From Colletotrichum lupini (lineage: Eukaryota > Ascomycota > Sordariomycetes > Glomerellales > Glomerellaceae): a stretch of 64,000 nucleotides of DNA. This document shows, piece after piece, positions 13,062 through 24,399 of the stretch. The translations under genes and the position numbers were made by a program. Each line of letters begins with the position of its first letter. Within the stretch, counting starts at the first letter, position 1. The DNA lies in the NCBI RefSeq assembly GCF_023278565.1, contig NC_064679.1, positions 3,658,001 to 3,722,000 of the forward strand, written 5' to 3'. Below the pieces are notes generated by a model. It did not search any database. It saw only the letters and a program-made list of their open reading frames with translations, and was not told the origin of the DNA.

Positions 13062-15131
13062 ATGTCGCGACTAATTTGTGAGAACAAACAAGAGAACCCC
13101 TTGATCCCCCTCTACTCTTACCCCGGTTATAGCTGACTTGACATCGCATCTGTCCAGCTTCGGCACTGTCGTTGCGTCGCGATCCGCGCATCCTCAAGCT
13201 CCCGCCCTACATCTCGCTCGCATGCATTCTTGGTGGGATCGCATGGCTATTTCTCTTGCCTTTAAACGACTATTCACGACGAACCTACATTTCCGAGAAT
13301 GCGCTGCTTCCGGGTCAAGTGCACACGTATTTCGGTGGAAGTGATCAGCATGTGCTGAGGGCGTATAAGCATGAGGTCAACTCGGTCAGGGACAAGTCAA
13401 ATTACGAGTATGGTGCACCGCAATTGCATCCTTACGGCTGCTTTACGATTTGGGCTAACCACTGAAACATGATAGAATCAATGATAAGCTCGAGGGCATC
13501 CTCAAGAGCGTTGGTTTGAAGGTCGGCCGCCAAAACTACACATACGAATCCGCCGGCGACGTATACACCGGAGAGAATATCTACGCCATTCTTCAAGCTC
13601 CTCGCGGCGATGCCACGGAGGCTATTGTGCTCATCGCAGCCTGGAAAACGGTCGACGACAAGTTCAACCAGAACGGTCTGCCACTGGCGCTGACACTGGC
13701 GAGGTACTTCAAGCGGTGGTCACTATGGTCCAAGGATATCATCCTCGTCATTCCTCCTGACAGTAGAACGGGCACTCAGGCATGGGTCGACGCATACCAC
13801 GACTCGCACGACTCTTCCAGGGTGAACTCGCTTCCACTCAAGTCTGGCGCTTTGCAGGGCGCCATCGCCATCGACTATCCGCAGGAAGACCGTTTCGAGT
13901 CCATCCATATCATCTACGACGGCATTAACGGCCAGCTCCCCAACCTGGATCTCATCAACTCCGTCGTTAATATCGCAGGTGGACAGATGGGCATGGGCAC
14001 TGCCATTCAGGAGATGTGGTCGCACTCCGACAAGTACCGGGACCGACTCCTCACGATGCTTCGTGGCATGTTGAACCAGGGGCTCGGCCACGCCTCTGGT
14101 CCGCATAGCAGCTTCATCCCTTACCACGTGGATGCCGTAACTTTGCAACCATTCGGTGAAGGGTGGCATGATGAAATGGGAATGGGCCGCCTTGTCGAAG
14201 GAACTTTCCGGAGCTTGAACAACCTGCTTGAGCACCTCCACCAGAGCTTCTTCTTCTACCTACTCATGCAGAAGGAGAGGTTTGTGAGCATTGGCACGTA
14301 CCTGCCAAGTGCCATGATCCTAGCCGCCAGCTTCACCATAACTGCGATCTCCCTCTGGGTGAAGAGTGGCCACCAGGATCAGCCGTCAGCTGCGCCCAAC
14401 TCGGTGGTAAAATCCGAGAAGGAGGGCACTGCGTCTATGGAGGTACTCGAAACCGCAAAGGAAACGAACACGTCGTCACCTTCTGTTCCCGCCGTTGAAC
14501 GCGATCTGTTTCTTCCTCTGGGTCTCGTTGCCGTCTGTCAATTTCTCGGTGTCGTGCCATTGTATATCTTCAATCATATGCCTGCAAACGTAAGCTCTCC
14601 TTCCCATTCCGGCTCAACCAAGATTCAAATGCTCACTTTACAATCCCACAGATGCTCGCTAGCGCATACACAGCATTCGCCCTCGCCAACTGTGCCCTGC
14701 CCTTCTTCATCTCCTCGCTCCTGAAATCCACGTACAACCCTACGGTCCAGCAATACCAGCTGATCAAGTCCTTCTCCCTCCTCCTGCTCGGCATGTTTCT
14801 CTCAGCTCTGGCGACCCTCAACTTCTCTCTCGCCTTCCTCGTTGGTGTCATGGCCAGCCCGCTGTCCTTCATGCGGCCGTGGCCAAACCACGCGGCCGTT
14901 CGCTGGGCCTGCGCAGCTTTTCTCCAATTCGCCTCACCGACGGCGGCGCTGTACTCTGTCTCGTCGTACTTTGGTATCAGTATCGGCGAGGTCCTCAAGG
15001 AAGCGGCTTTTGGTTGGGATGTCTGGGGCATGTATACACCTGTCATTATCTGGGGCGTGTGGTGGCCTGCATGGCTCATGGGATCCGTCATTGTGCTGGG
15101 ACAACCTACAGCCAAGTCAAAGAGTGCATGA
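13062..15131 (+). CDS. GAA1: GPI transamidase component Gaa1
   Basis: Four exons: 13062-13077, 13158-13407, 13476-14589 and 14652-15131; 619 aa. Exon 1 is only 16 nt (MSRLI plus one base); joining it to exon 2 gives MSRLISSALSLRRDPRILKL, the expected start of fungal Gaa1. A signal-anchor helix follows (ISLACILGGIAWLFLLPL, about 22-40). Then come SRRTYISENALLPGQV, a luminal M28-peptidase-like domain (EAIVLIAAWKTVDDKFNQN; DIILVIPPDSRTGTQAW), and several C-terminal membrane helices. Gaa1 sits in the ER membrane and helps the GPI8/GPI16/GPI17/GAB1 complex attach GPI anchors to proteins. Length and order match the family. The 3' end converges with RPN9. Confidence 0.92.
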
Positions 15132-15552
15132 TATAAGATACTAATAGATAGTCTAACGAGACAGTGTGAGTATCCACTGATACTGTGTATTAATACCGTG
15201 TAACCGATATCGAGAATCGCCCGAGCAGCCAGCAAAGGTAGAAATAAAAAACAAATAAAGACAAATAAGATACTAATAGTGTTGGTCACGTAGTCTGTAT
15301 GACAGCATAATTCCTGGCGGAGCTTAAGGAACGACAATTACCAAAAACGGTTTGAGCTTTTAGAATTATCGCATCGGGAAAAGGGGCAATGGCATTGTCA
15401 TCAAAATCATTACGGCCCTTTTTTGGAGGCCGAATTCCATTCCTCTTCTAAGTCTAGTGGTGTACACTGGTCTCCCCGTCCGCCACCGTAGACCTTTATT
15501 ACAGGCATAGTTTTTCCTTTCCGCCCATAACCCTGGTATCCTCTGCTGTCCA
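15132..15552. other. Convergent 3' region between GAA1 and RPN9
   Basis: 421 bp, AT-rich after 15150 with AATAAA-like polyadenylation signals (for example near 15242-15258). No gene is supported. Confidence 0.6.
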
Positions 15553-16822
15553 CTAAGCTGCCCACACGTCGCCGCCGGCGGTCTCGATCCAGTTACCAAG
15601 CTGGTTGACTTGCGAGTCCCAGTCGAGGAGCCGCTGGCGCATGTTGCCAATCTGCTTCATATCAAGCACCTTGGGCTGGACCCAAGTAATGTGCGCCACC
15701 TCGTCGACCTGGTCAATGTTGCCGCGCAGCAGACCCAGGCTGAGGGCCTTCATGATGAGGTGCTCGATCTCGTTGGGACGAACCTTAGTCTCCTGAGCGA
15801 TATCGGCGAAGGACATGGCACGGTCGTGGGGCGGCCGGCGGAAGACGGCCTCGGTGAGGGACGCGAGATAGATCTTCTGGCGGAGGTGGCCGGCGTTCTC
15901 GGCGAGCAAAGGCTTGGCCCGCATGCGGGCCGAGAGAGCCTCGAAGCCCTGTAGGTCGCCGCGGTTGAAGGCGAAGAGGAGGTCGCGGAACCACTCGTCC
16001 TGCGTGCCTTTGAGGGCGTCGAGGACGGGGTGCAACAGCAGCTCACCAAAGTTGTAGATGGTGTCGGAGACTAATGCGGCGATGCTGAGGTGCAGCGCTC
16101 TCCTGTGTCGCTCCTGGGGTGTGAGGGAGTTGATGTCGATGCAGGCGAGGTAGAGAAGGGCGTTGCGGTAGTAGGCTGCGAATTCCATCTTGCGCTGAAT
16201 TTGGAAACTACATCAGCAAATGTCCTGTACTTGCTTGGGGAAGGTGGGCGAAGTGCTTACCTGGTAGTAGTTGGCATTCGCATCATAGAACGCTGCGTGG
16301 ACAATCGTCTCGACGGAGTCGAAGCTGTCCAGTATTCTCTCGGCTGTGTCGAGGTCCTTGCGGGCGCCATCCATATCCTCCAGATCCAGCTTTACTCTGG
16401 CAACAGCGACGGAAGCGTATACCAAAGCATCCTGTGAGTTCTCGTTGTCTACCTTCTTCGCGACTCCTTGGAGGAATGTGAGGCGCTCCTCATCATCTAT
16501 AACGACCCCGTCAGTTTCATGCCCTCTCCTAACTCCTGTGTGGCTAAGCCTTACCAGAGCATTCGGTGGCAGCCTTCAATGCCAAGTCGACAAGCTTAAG
16601 CTGGTTGATCTTATCCGCAAACTTGAGAATGAAGACCTTGTAGAAGGAGAGTCGCTGGGGCTTGCTGCCCGGGTGACTGAAGAACTGGCCGAGGGCATCG
16701 GTGAGCTGGTGCCAGAGTTTCCTCTCCCAGTAGTTTTCGAACTCCAGAACGAGGTGCTGAAGTTCCTCAGGGGCCTCGTCGCGCTGCTCCGCCAGGAAGT
16801 CGGGAATTGCGTCGGCGCTCAT
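15553..16822 (-). CDS. RPN9: 26S proteasome regulatory subunit Rpn9 (PSMD13)
   Basis: Three exons: 16822-16555, 16496-16261 and 16194-15553; 381 aa, the usual length. It starts MSADAIPDFLAEQRDEAPEE, continues with helical repeats (ENYWERKLWHQLTDALGQFF; ALVYASVAVARVKLDLEDMD) and ends in a PCI domain (about 170-350: SFADIAQETKVRPNEIEHLI; IDQVDEVAHITWVQPKVLD). Rpn9 is a lid subunit of the 19S regulatory particle; its PCI domain helps assemble the lid around Rpn8/Rpn11. No obvious Rpn4-type PACE box (GGTGGCAAA) was seen upstream, which is unremarkable outside budding yeasts. Confidence 0.93.
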
Positions 16823-17369
16823 CTTGGTGGGAGGTCTCGGTCGGTGGGTGTGTGAGCTTCGGAGGGGTTCAGGATGACGACAGAATCGTTGAAGAAAGAC
16901 CAGATGGCAGTTCTTTCCTCAGATTGCAGCTTCAGGGGCAGAGGGATTGAGGCTCAGGGGCGGACTTTCGTCGTGGAAAATGCCGGGGAGTTCGTCTGGT
17001 AGTTGTGTGAATGGTGTTGATGAATGCAAGCAACAGCAACTGCTAGTAGCAGCTCCGGAGGGGCGATGCACATAACGCGGCTAGCCAGCAGCCTGGTCAG
17101 TCAGCTAAGGTACAGAGGTACGTAGCGCAGCACCGATTCGGATGCTTCTGGACAGGACCCACTCCCGGATAGGATAACCAATAGTTGTTTTTCCGATCCT
17201 ATGACCATGCAATGGGCCGTGCACCTGCTTCCACGTGACCCGCTCACCTTCCGTCCGGGATTCTGTATGAAGCTCGCGACTTTGGAGCTTTCGGCCGGTC
17301 AAGAAGCGTTCAGTTGCGAGTCAATTGAGGGGCCACCGCACTTATTTGTTGCAGCCTCGATATCCGAAA
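16823..17369. promoter_or_regulatory. Divergent promoter of RPN9 and nuo-40
   Basis: 547 bp between start codons. No gene or named site was recognised. Confidence 0.6.
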
Positions 17370-18884
17370 ATGGCCTCCTTTCAAACCGCTGTGCGGTCGA
17401 CCCAGAAGGTCGCGCACAATGCCTTGAGAAGCAGGCCCATCTCCGATATTGCCATCACCCGTACAGGCAAACCCATCCTGCGAACCCAGGGCGGAAGGTA
17501 GGCATGCCAATCAATTGCGTTTCTATAGGACGTTGCTGACTCGATTCTGAATACAGACACTCTCTTGGTGGTATGAACCGATCGAACGAATTAATCACGG
17601 GACGTTTGTCTAAGGTTGAATTACAGGACACACTGCGACGGTTTTCGGCGCAACGGGACAGGTTGGACGATACATCGTGAACAGGCTCGGTACGACGATA
17701 CACATACGACGAACTTTTACTGCAATACTGATCGATTCCAATAGCTCGCCAAGGATGCACCGTTATCGTCCCTTTCCGTGAGGAGATGGCCAAGCGCCAC
17801 TTGAAGGTCTCTGGTGACCTTGGCCGAGTCGTCTTCCTTGTACGGTCTCCCTTCCGATGCGGCGGACTGAAGTCTAGGAAGACTAATGAGATGGCTATAG
17901 GAGTACGACCTCTACAACACCCAATCGATCGAAGAGAGCGTTAGACATTCCGATGTTGTCTACAACCTGGTCGGCCGTGACTACCCCACCAAGTAGGTCT
18001 ATGAAGCGAGGGGCATTTGAAGATCGATGGCTAAGAAAACGCCTAGGAACTACTCCCTCGAGGATGTCCATGTCGAGGGAACTGAGCGGATAGCTGAGGC
18101 TGTTGCCAAGTACGATGTCGATCGCTTTATCCACGTCTCCAGTTACAACGCCAACCTCGAGTCAACATCCGAGTTCTTCCGCACCAAGGCCCGTGGCGAG
18201 CAAGTCGCTCGCAGCATCTACCCCGAGACCACCATTGTGCGGCCGGCGCCCGTCTTCGGTTTCGAAGACAACCTCCTTCTGAAGCTCGCTAACGTCATGA
18301 ACCTCTTCACTGCCAACAACATGCAAGAGAGATTCAGGCCCGTCCACGTAAGCTCTCCGTAATGATGCCTACCTTGCGTAAGACCTAACAATTGCAGTCC
18401 ATCGACGTTGGCCAGGCTCTCGAGGTCATGCTCTACGACGACAGCACAGCAGGTCAGACCTACGAGCTTTACGGCCCCAAGGAATACTCGATGGCCGAGA
18501 TTGCCGAGTTTGCCGACCGTGAGATTTTCAAGAAGCGCCGCCACATCAACCTCCCCAAGGCTGTCCTCAAGCCTATCGCCGGTCTCCTGAACAAGTACCT
18601 CTGGTGGCACACCATGTCTGCCGACGAAGTTGAGCGTGAATTCATTGACCAGGAGATTGACGAGACCGCCAAGACATTCAAGGACCTCGGCATCGAGCCC
18701 GGTGACATTAGCAAGTTCACATACCATTACCTGGTAAGGACGCCCGTGATTTTCTCTATCAGAGTAACGTGTATTGACTTCCTTATAGCAAGGTTTCCGC
18801 AGTGCCAACTTCTACGACCTGCCCCCTGCAACAGAGAAGGAGAAGAAGGAGGAGCGCAAGTACCTGCACGTTCTTGACGAGTAA
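17370..18884 (+). CDS. nuo-40: Mitochondrial complex I 40-kDa subunit (NDUFA9 type)
   Basis: Eight exons: 17370-17497, 17557-17570, 17627-17689, 17745-17839, 17901-17992, 18047-18347, 18398-18733 and 18789-18884; 374 aa. Exon 2 is a 14-nt microexon. The N terminus (MASFQTAVRSTQKVAHNALR) is a mitochondrial targeting sequence. The nucleotide-binding motif is VFGATGQVGRYIV (Gly55, 58, 61). Then DVVYNLVGRDYPTKNYS, DRFIHVSSYNA, RTKARGEQVARS and IVRPAPVFGFEDNLL follow the atypical short-chain dehydrogenase fold of NDUFA9. The C terminus is Lys/Glu-rich. In complex I this subunit binds NADPH at the junction of the two arms and has a structural role. Confidence 0.94.
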
Positions 18885-19319
18885 GCCTGGGTTTCATTTG
18901 TTGGAGGGATTTGATTCTGGGCAAGCAAGTCGTTTAGAGTGTATATAAGTAGTCAGCTAGACAGAGTTGCAAAAGTCGAGGAATCCATGTACAGTTTGAA
19001 CAGCATCTCTCAAATGTGCGAACTTTCTACAATGTGGTTTTTGCTCCGTGGTGTTGGCATCAGTTGGTATGTCTGCAATGTCAAAGCTGATTCGTTGATA
19101 CAGTGTAGTTTCTGACAGTTCAAACTGGGTCCTTGACACAGACTTAGCAGTCCTTTCACCTCACGTTGCGACTCAGTTTTCCTCTTACATTTTAACCCTC
19201 TTGGTCACTGCAGTCGTTATCATAAAACTTTGTTCGTTCGCGGCTGGCTCACATGCAGACTTTCTCTTTTCCCTTTGCTCACCAAACTCACTAAAACTTT
19301 TCGTCAAAACACAGTCAAG
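18885..19319. promoter_or_regulatory. Spacer between nuo-40 and EFM5
   Basis: 435 bp holding the 3' end of nuo-40 and the promoter of EFM5, which point the same way. No further gene seen. Confidence 0.55.
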
Positions 19320-20436
19320 ATGAGCATCTCAGACAGCGAGGACGAGCCTCTGTAAGCCAGCTCCAAAGAACCGAAAAATTCGAACTATCCCCGTCTCCAC
19401 CGGACAAGTGGCACAGTATTGACTAACACTTCTTCTTTGCACCGACAGTGCTCTCTCCTCGCACGCGTTGGCGGCGCTGGCCGAATTCAAGGCCGAGGAG
19501 GATGCCCGTCTGAAAGAGTTTGAGAGGCTCCAGGAACTAGCGGAGGCGAATGCGGCCAAGAAGGCGCCGATATCCATGGCGGCGTTCATGGAGGACTGGA
19601 ATAAGTCGCAATTTTGGGTAAGGAGAAACCTTTACCAGCACGCAGAAAAGCGATGCGCCTTCTTCAAGGATTTCTGGAAAAGAGGAAGCACAAAATTCTA
19701 ACTCAAGATTTTGTTTTTGTTCCCTTAGTATTCTGACGAGACGGCGGGTTTCTTGGCGAGGCAACTCCTCGAGGGCGCTGATGCGGATACCACGATTGCG
19801 ATTGTGTCTGCGCCCAGTGTGTTTGTTGCTCTGCATAATATCCTGGTAAGAGCACCGCTATAAGGGGCGATTCGCCATGTCTTTGGACGATATATTGACT
19901 GCTCTGCAGACTGCGCGAGACGAGAGCGAGGCCCGGCCAAAGGTCTTTTTGCTGGAACACGACAACCGCTTCAACGTCTTCCCTGAGTTCGTCTTTTACG
20001 ACTTTGCGCAGCCCTTCAAGCTCCCGGGTGAGCTCAAGGGTGTCGTAGACCGCTTCGTCATCGACCCGCCATTCCTCAGTGAGGACTGCCAGACCAAGAG
20101 TAAGCTTAAACCCCCCCAGCCCAGTCGTGCAGACGGAACCCCCTCCTTCCGGGATTCAAGTAGAAGAAAGAACGCCTCCATGCTGATAAAGTCCTTTGAT
20201 CTCCAGCCGCCATGTCGGTCCGGTGGATGATGAAGCCGGATGTCGCCGAAAAGGGCCGCGTCATCGTCAGCACTGGCGAGCGCATGGCCGAGTTGGTGAA
20301 CAGGGTATACAAGCCCCTCGGTGTCAGAACCGTCACATACGAGCCGAGCCACGAGCGAGGGCTCAGCAACGAGTTTCGGTGTTACGCAAACTTTGAGTGC
20401 AAAGACTGGACGTGGCGGGAGGCGGCTTCGAGTTGA
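19320..20436 (+). CDS. EFM5: EEF1A lysine methyltransferase (Efm5/N6AMT2 family)
   Basis: Five exons: 19320-19351, 19449-19617, 19729-19845, 19910-20099 and 20207-20436; 245 aa. It starts MSISDSEDEPLALSSHALAA, then WNKSQFWYSDETAGFLARQL, a conserved start of this family. Residues 158-166 read DPPFLSEDC, the catalytic (D/N)PPF motif of N6-adenine-type methyltransferase folds. VYKPLGVRTVTYEP and FECKDWTW close the fold. Yeast Efm5 trimethylates an N-terminal lysine of translation elongation factor 1A; the family was first mistaken for DNA methyltransferases. The 3' end converges with UBP8. Confidence 0.9.
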
Positions 20437-20877
20437 AAAAAAGGGGAACAGATCCTTAGAAAGTAGACCGAGGCAACGCGACCCTCCTCACATGGGGTGG
20501 CGAGCTCATGATGATAGGCCTGCCCTCTTGCCCTGACGGGGCCCGATTTGGCACATATTTCTGGTTTGCGAGATTTCAATAGAAAGTACATACGCTTGAT
20601 CGCTGTTCTATACAATGATGGCTCCTTAGGATTGCCATCCAAAATGCGGATTTTGTTGTTCGCCTTTGCCAAAGGGCCCAAGATGATGCATTACCCACGT
20701 TTATTTCCAACGCCGACAAGATGCTTGATCCTCCGTCGCCCCCCGCCTTCGCCATTCCAAAGCGCCCCTTTTCCCCATACTTTCGGCGGGCCACCGTCTT
20801 GACCTCGTTTGACCTGGTGGCATTACTGTTTTACACTGCTAGGCGTGATACGTTTCGTTCTCTCTCGAGGTATGAGG
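20437..20877. other. Convergent 3' region between EFM5 and UBP8
   Basis: 441 bp. No gene is supported; probably two 3' UTRs. Confidence 0.6.
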
Positions 20878-22782
20878 TTACGAGAGTGAACGAATAATGT
20901 AGAAGAGCAGATAGGGTTGAGCACTCATGACGTCTGACTTTGACGCCATTTCAACCTTGTGATCGTTGAACTTGAACCACTGGTCGCCTACTCGGCAGTA
21001 GGATACATAATGGCCTAGGTACTCGGTCAGTAACAGCGTTCAAATTGGTTCGTCATGTGTCAACTGACCCGTGTCGATCTCGCCCACGTGGACCACCACA
21101 CTAAGGAGGTCGTACGTGCAAGATCTTCCGAGGTCAAAGGCATCCTTGGAGTCCGCGCCTCTACCTCTGGTAGTATATGGCAGCATGTTGAGCTGAAGGG
21201 GGAAGTTAACCACCGTCTCGATCTTTGATGCGCGGTCATGGCGGCCCTGCTTGTACTCAAATCGCTAGTAATGATTGTTAGCTGGCGACAAGGGCACCGT
21301 AATCATGCGGCTAGACATACCTTGAGCTGTATCGCGAGCACATTTGGCAGCCGCTTAATGCTGGTGGCTCTCTTGGCCTGCTGCATCGAGCTGCAGTTGT
21401 GGCACCGATACTCGCACTTGTCTGACTTGACGTATTCCTCATCCAAGCACTCCTGCAGAGTCAGGCTGGGCACCTTCTGGCCTCCCTTCTTTCTCCTGTG
21501 AGAGAGGTTCTCCAGTCCGAGACTGAGGTCCAGGAAGGATTGAACCGCGTTGGTGACGCCTCCGCAGTTCTGGCAAGTAGTGCCAGTCTGGAGCTTGCCG
21601 TAGAATGTCTGGTGGATGATGCAATTACATGTATGCTCGCTTCCAGTCTCAGGACGCTTGCCATCTCCATTGCGCTCATGCAGCTCCTCGGCGAGGAATT
21701 GAAAGAACTCATGGGCATCCTGCTCCTTGGTGGTGACGAGGTTCTCAAACGCCTTCTTCTCCGAGATCCAGAATCCAGACAGAATACTAGCCGCCGTGAA
21801 TCCATTAGTATTCTCAACAGCATAGAAGTCCTGGAACATGTCGTCCATGGCACAGCTGAGGCAGTTTGTCAGCTGGCAATCGGTGCTCTGATGGCCGTCG
21901 CTGAGATAAAAGTTGCGCAGGAGGGGATTGTGGAGGAAGCTCTGCAGCACCACATTCTGGTAGCATGTTGCTCCGGCATTGTAGATTCCGCGCAGACCAT
22001 TGGCTTTGCAAGAGGCAGTGGTGGTGTTGTTGGATATAAAGCCTGGGTTGCTTGCAGAACTGTCCTTTACGCCATCTGAGAACATCTCATCGTGCTTTCT
22101 CTTGCGGTCTAGAAGATCAATTAGCATGTTGATCAGGCAGCTAGGAGCCAAAGCTGGGCGATACAACAACGCAGGTTGTAGTTTGAGGTACGAGGGGGAC
22201 GCCTCTCATGAGTAAAGACAACTTACTGGAAAAAGTTCCTGTTCCCATCTTACGAACTCGAAGCTCCTCGAGAGTGGGGTCCCAAACTAGGTCATCACAG
22301 ATCTGGCAGTAGAGGGCACCACTCCTTGAGTCGACATCTAAACTTTGTTAGGAAATTCACATTTGCTTTCGGTGACGGGCCACGTACAGAAGCGATGCTG
22401 CTTCTTTGTGCCGTGCTTGAGACGATCATCCTCATTGACAATGGCGGAACATTGTAGACAGAGGTAGTTGGATGTGAGAGACGTCATGACCTGGCCGTCA
22501 GAGTTCTTGAATGTTTGCGGCACAACAGGCGTCTGCTCAAAGATGTTCTTGAGGATCATCTTGTAGTGGTGGACACATTGGGTAATACCCTCTGTGGACT
22601 GGGTGAACAGCCGCTGGATGTGTTCTGTTTGTATCCTGTCAGCCTGACTCTGGCCCATTCCTGCCGCCGCAGCAAGTCACAAATGGGGTCTACTGACCGC
22701 AGCCAAAGACTGGTGTGCCAGGGAGGGGCGATTTGACCTTGGCGGTCTTTGGGGACATCGGCGTCGTTGGTCGAGCAGACAT
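20878..22782 (-). CDS. UBP8: SAGA deubiquitinase Ubp8
   Basis: Six exons: 22782-22698, 22624-22388, 22337-22227, 22108-21321, 21264-21069 and 21014-20878; 517 aa. An N-terminal ZnF-UBP domain spans about residues 28-135 (FGCEHIQRLF; YLCLQCSAIV; HGTKKQH; YCQICDDLVWD). The USP catalytic domain has the Cys box GIYNAGATCYQNVVLQSFLH (catalytic Cys193), the QDAHEFFQFL box, two CxxC zinc-binding pairs (TCQNCGG; YRCHNCSS) and the His box GEIDTGHYVSYC (His474). The start carries TPMSPKTAKVKSPLPGTP, a Ser/Thr-Pro stretch. Ubp8 removes ubiquitin from histone H2B as part of the SAGA deubiquitination module with Sgf11, Sus1 and Sgf73. All key residues are present. Confidence 0.92.
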
Positions 22783-24038
22783 TTTGGATGTTGTGGATGG
22801 TGTTGTTTAATTAATCGGTCGGTCGTCCTGCTCTTTCGCCTATTTGCTCTTGCCTTGAAGCACCTGGAAAGCAAAATACTTGGGATTTTCCTATTGCGCA
22901 AAAAAGCCGAGGCAAAATGTGATCCAAAACCGAAAGAATAAGTTCGTGATTCCGACGATGGGCAAGGAAGGCGTCGTGGATTGGTAACGGCCGGAGTCGG
23001 GCCAGCGCAACAATACTGCTGGAAATCCACCGTTAGCCGCGAGTTCGTCGCAATACAATGGGTCAATTGGTAAGACAAGAGACGGAAACGTAAAGTGAGA
23101 GTAGGATTTACCGGCTAGAAAAGCCGAGCCAGTGATGCTGAGCAAAGTAGAGGATGTTTGGATTGTCGGAAGGAGCGATTTCGCGCCGTGGTGAAGCTCC
23201 CCAGAGAGTGGGCGGGTGGGCGAGCTTTGGTGGATGGCGCAAGCCGAAGATCGAGAAGGTCCGCGCGGGCTGTCGCTTCCAGTCCCAGTCGCAGCTGTGG
23301 ACGAGGCCAAATTTGGTGGTGCAGAAGGAAAACAGAACCAAAGGCTCCAGACTGCGACAGATTTCATGCGCAAAGAGCAAAGTGATTCAGGATCGTCGGG
23401 AGGGCACAGTTCCCAAAAGGCCTTACAAACAATCCCTGGAAGTTGCAAATGTTGGAGCTGGCACTGGGTGCACAGACGGGTAGATTCCGTGGCGCCAGCG
23501 GCCAACAGGCAGTAAATCCAGGTCTTATCGGCACCTGATCGGGCGGCTTCTTATCGATAACAACTTTTGCTTATCCGCCTGCCGAAAGTCCCCCTATGCC
23601 CCTGAATTCCCACAGGACCTCGGGGCACTTTTCGGTGGGTCCAGAGAAGGACCCTCCCGTCGCAACGCGGCAACAGTGAGGTCACTGTCACTGGTGAAAT
23701 TCTATATGAAGACATTGCTGAGGTAAGCCGCTTACAAGAGCCATCATCAAAGTGCCTGTCGGCGCATTTGGTTCAACCTCGGTATCTTCACTGCCCCTCC
23801 ATTGCGTCTTCACGTACATGGAGCACCAACTTATCCTCTATTCGCCAGATTGAATGCCCAGCGTCACGTCGCGGCTAACTCTCTGTCGCATACCTGAAGG
23901 AACATGCGGGGTCTTGTGTTCAGCGTGCTTTCCCCATGTAATCGCAACGCTGGTTTGTGACTAAGACGGCCAATTTACTCAACTACAACCGGGACTAGAC
24001 ATATTGCCCGTCTGAATCGTACCAAGAACAACAACACA
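22783..24038. promoter_or_regulatory. Divergent promoter of UBP8 and the LACTB2-like gene
   Basis: About 1.26 kb. Several overlapping small frames (22891-23515, both strands) look like chance frames in GC-rich sequence; none has a domain. The promoter of the interrupted LACTB2-like gene should lie at the right end. Confidence 0.5.
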
Positions 24039-24151
24039 ATGGCTTCACAACTAGTATCGCTACCCGAGGTCGAGCGCCTCAGCCCAGCCTGTATTCGCAT
24101 TCTGGGAGGCAACCCTGGAAAGTTTACGCTGCAGGGCACCAACACGTATCT

Positions 24152-24328
24152 TGTCACGTAACAGGGATAGTAATCGCACCTCACAAAGTGCCCGTCACGT
24201 GCTAAATCACGTATCTATCTCAGATATCGTGTATATAGACCTTCTCCTTTTGTCTATTTCTATTTTAATAGTTAAGCCACTTTTACTATACTCCGTATGC
24301 CTATTACTACGTATTATAACTCGTAATA
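24152..24328 (+). repeat. 5' LTR of copy 1
   Basis: 177 bp. It starts TGTCACGTAACAGGG, where the outer end keeps CA and TG, and ends CTCGTAATA (mutated from CGTGACA). It differs from the 3' LTR at many sites; those I compared are C/T or G/A changes. Confidence 0.95.
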
Positions 24329-24342
24329 GTTATAAACCTAGC
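24329..24342 (+). other. Primer binding site of copy 1 (initiator tRNA-Met half)
   Basis: The 14 bases directly after the 5' LTR read GTTATAAACCTAGC. Combining both copies and reversing RIP-type changes suggests GTTATGAGCCCAGC, complementary to the anticodon stem-loop of eukaryotic initiator tRNA-Met (GCUGGGCUCAUAAC) rather than to a tRNA 3' end. Drosophila copia is primed by a tRNA-Met half in the same way. The match is from my memory of the tRNA sequence. Confidence 0.65.
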
Positions 24343-24399
24343 TCTTAATTAAGACCCTATATTACGATAATATACTTATTAACACGATTCCTACGATCT

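Noticed and set aside
18218..18808. 196-codon minus-strand frame
   Set aside because: Shadow of nuo-40 exons in GC-rich codons; the plus-strand protein is clearly conserved.
22891..23515. 204-codon minus-strand frame upstream of UBP8
   Set aside because: No domain, several equally long frames on both strands, position fits a divergent promoter.
24151..24348. Small similar open frames at 24151-24348, 31631-31870 and 42556-42753
   Set aside because: They are the same LTR sequence read at different copies and edges; repeats explain the similarity, not a gene family.
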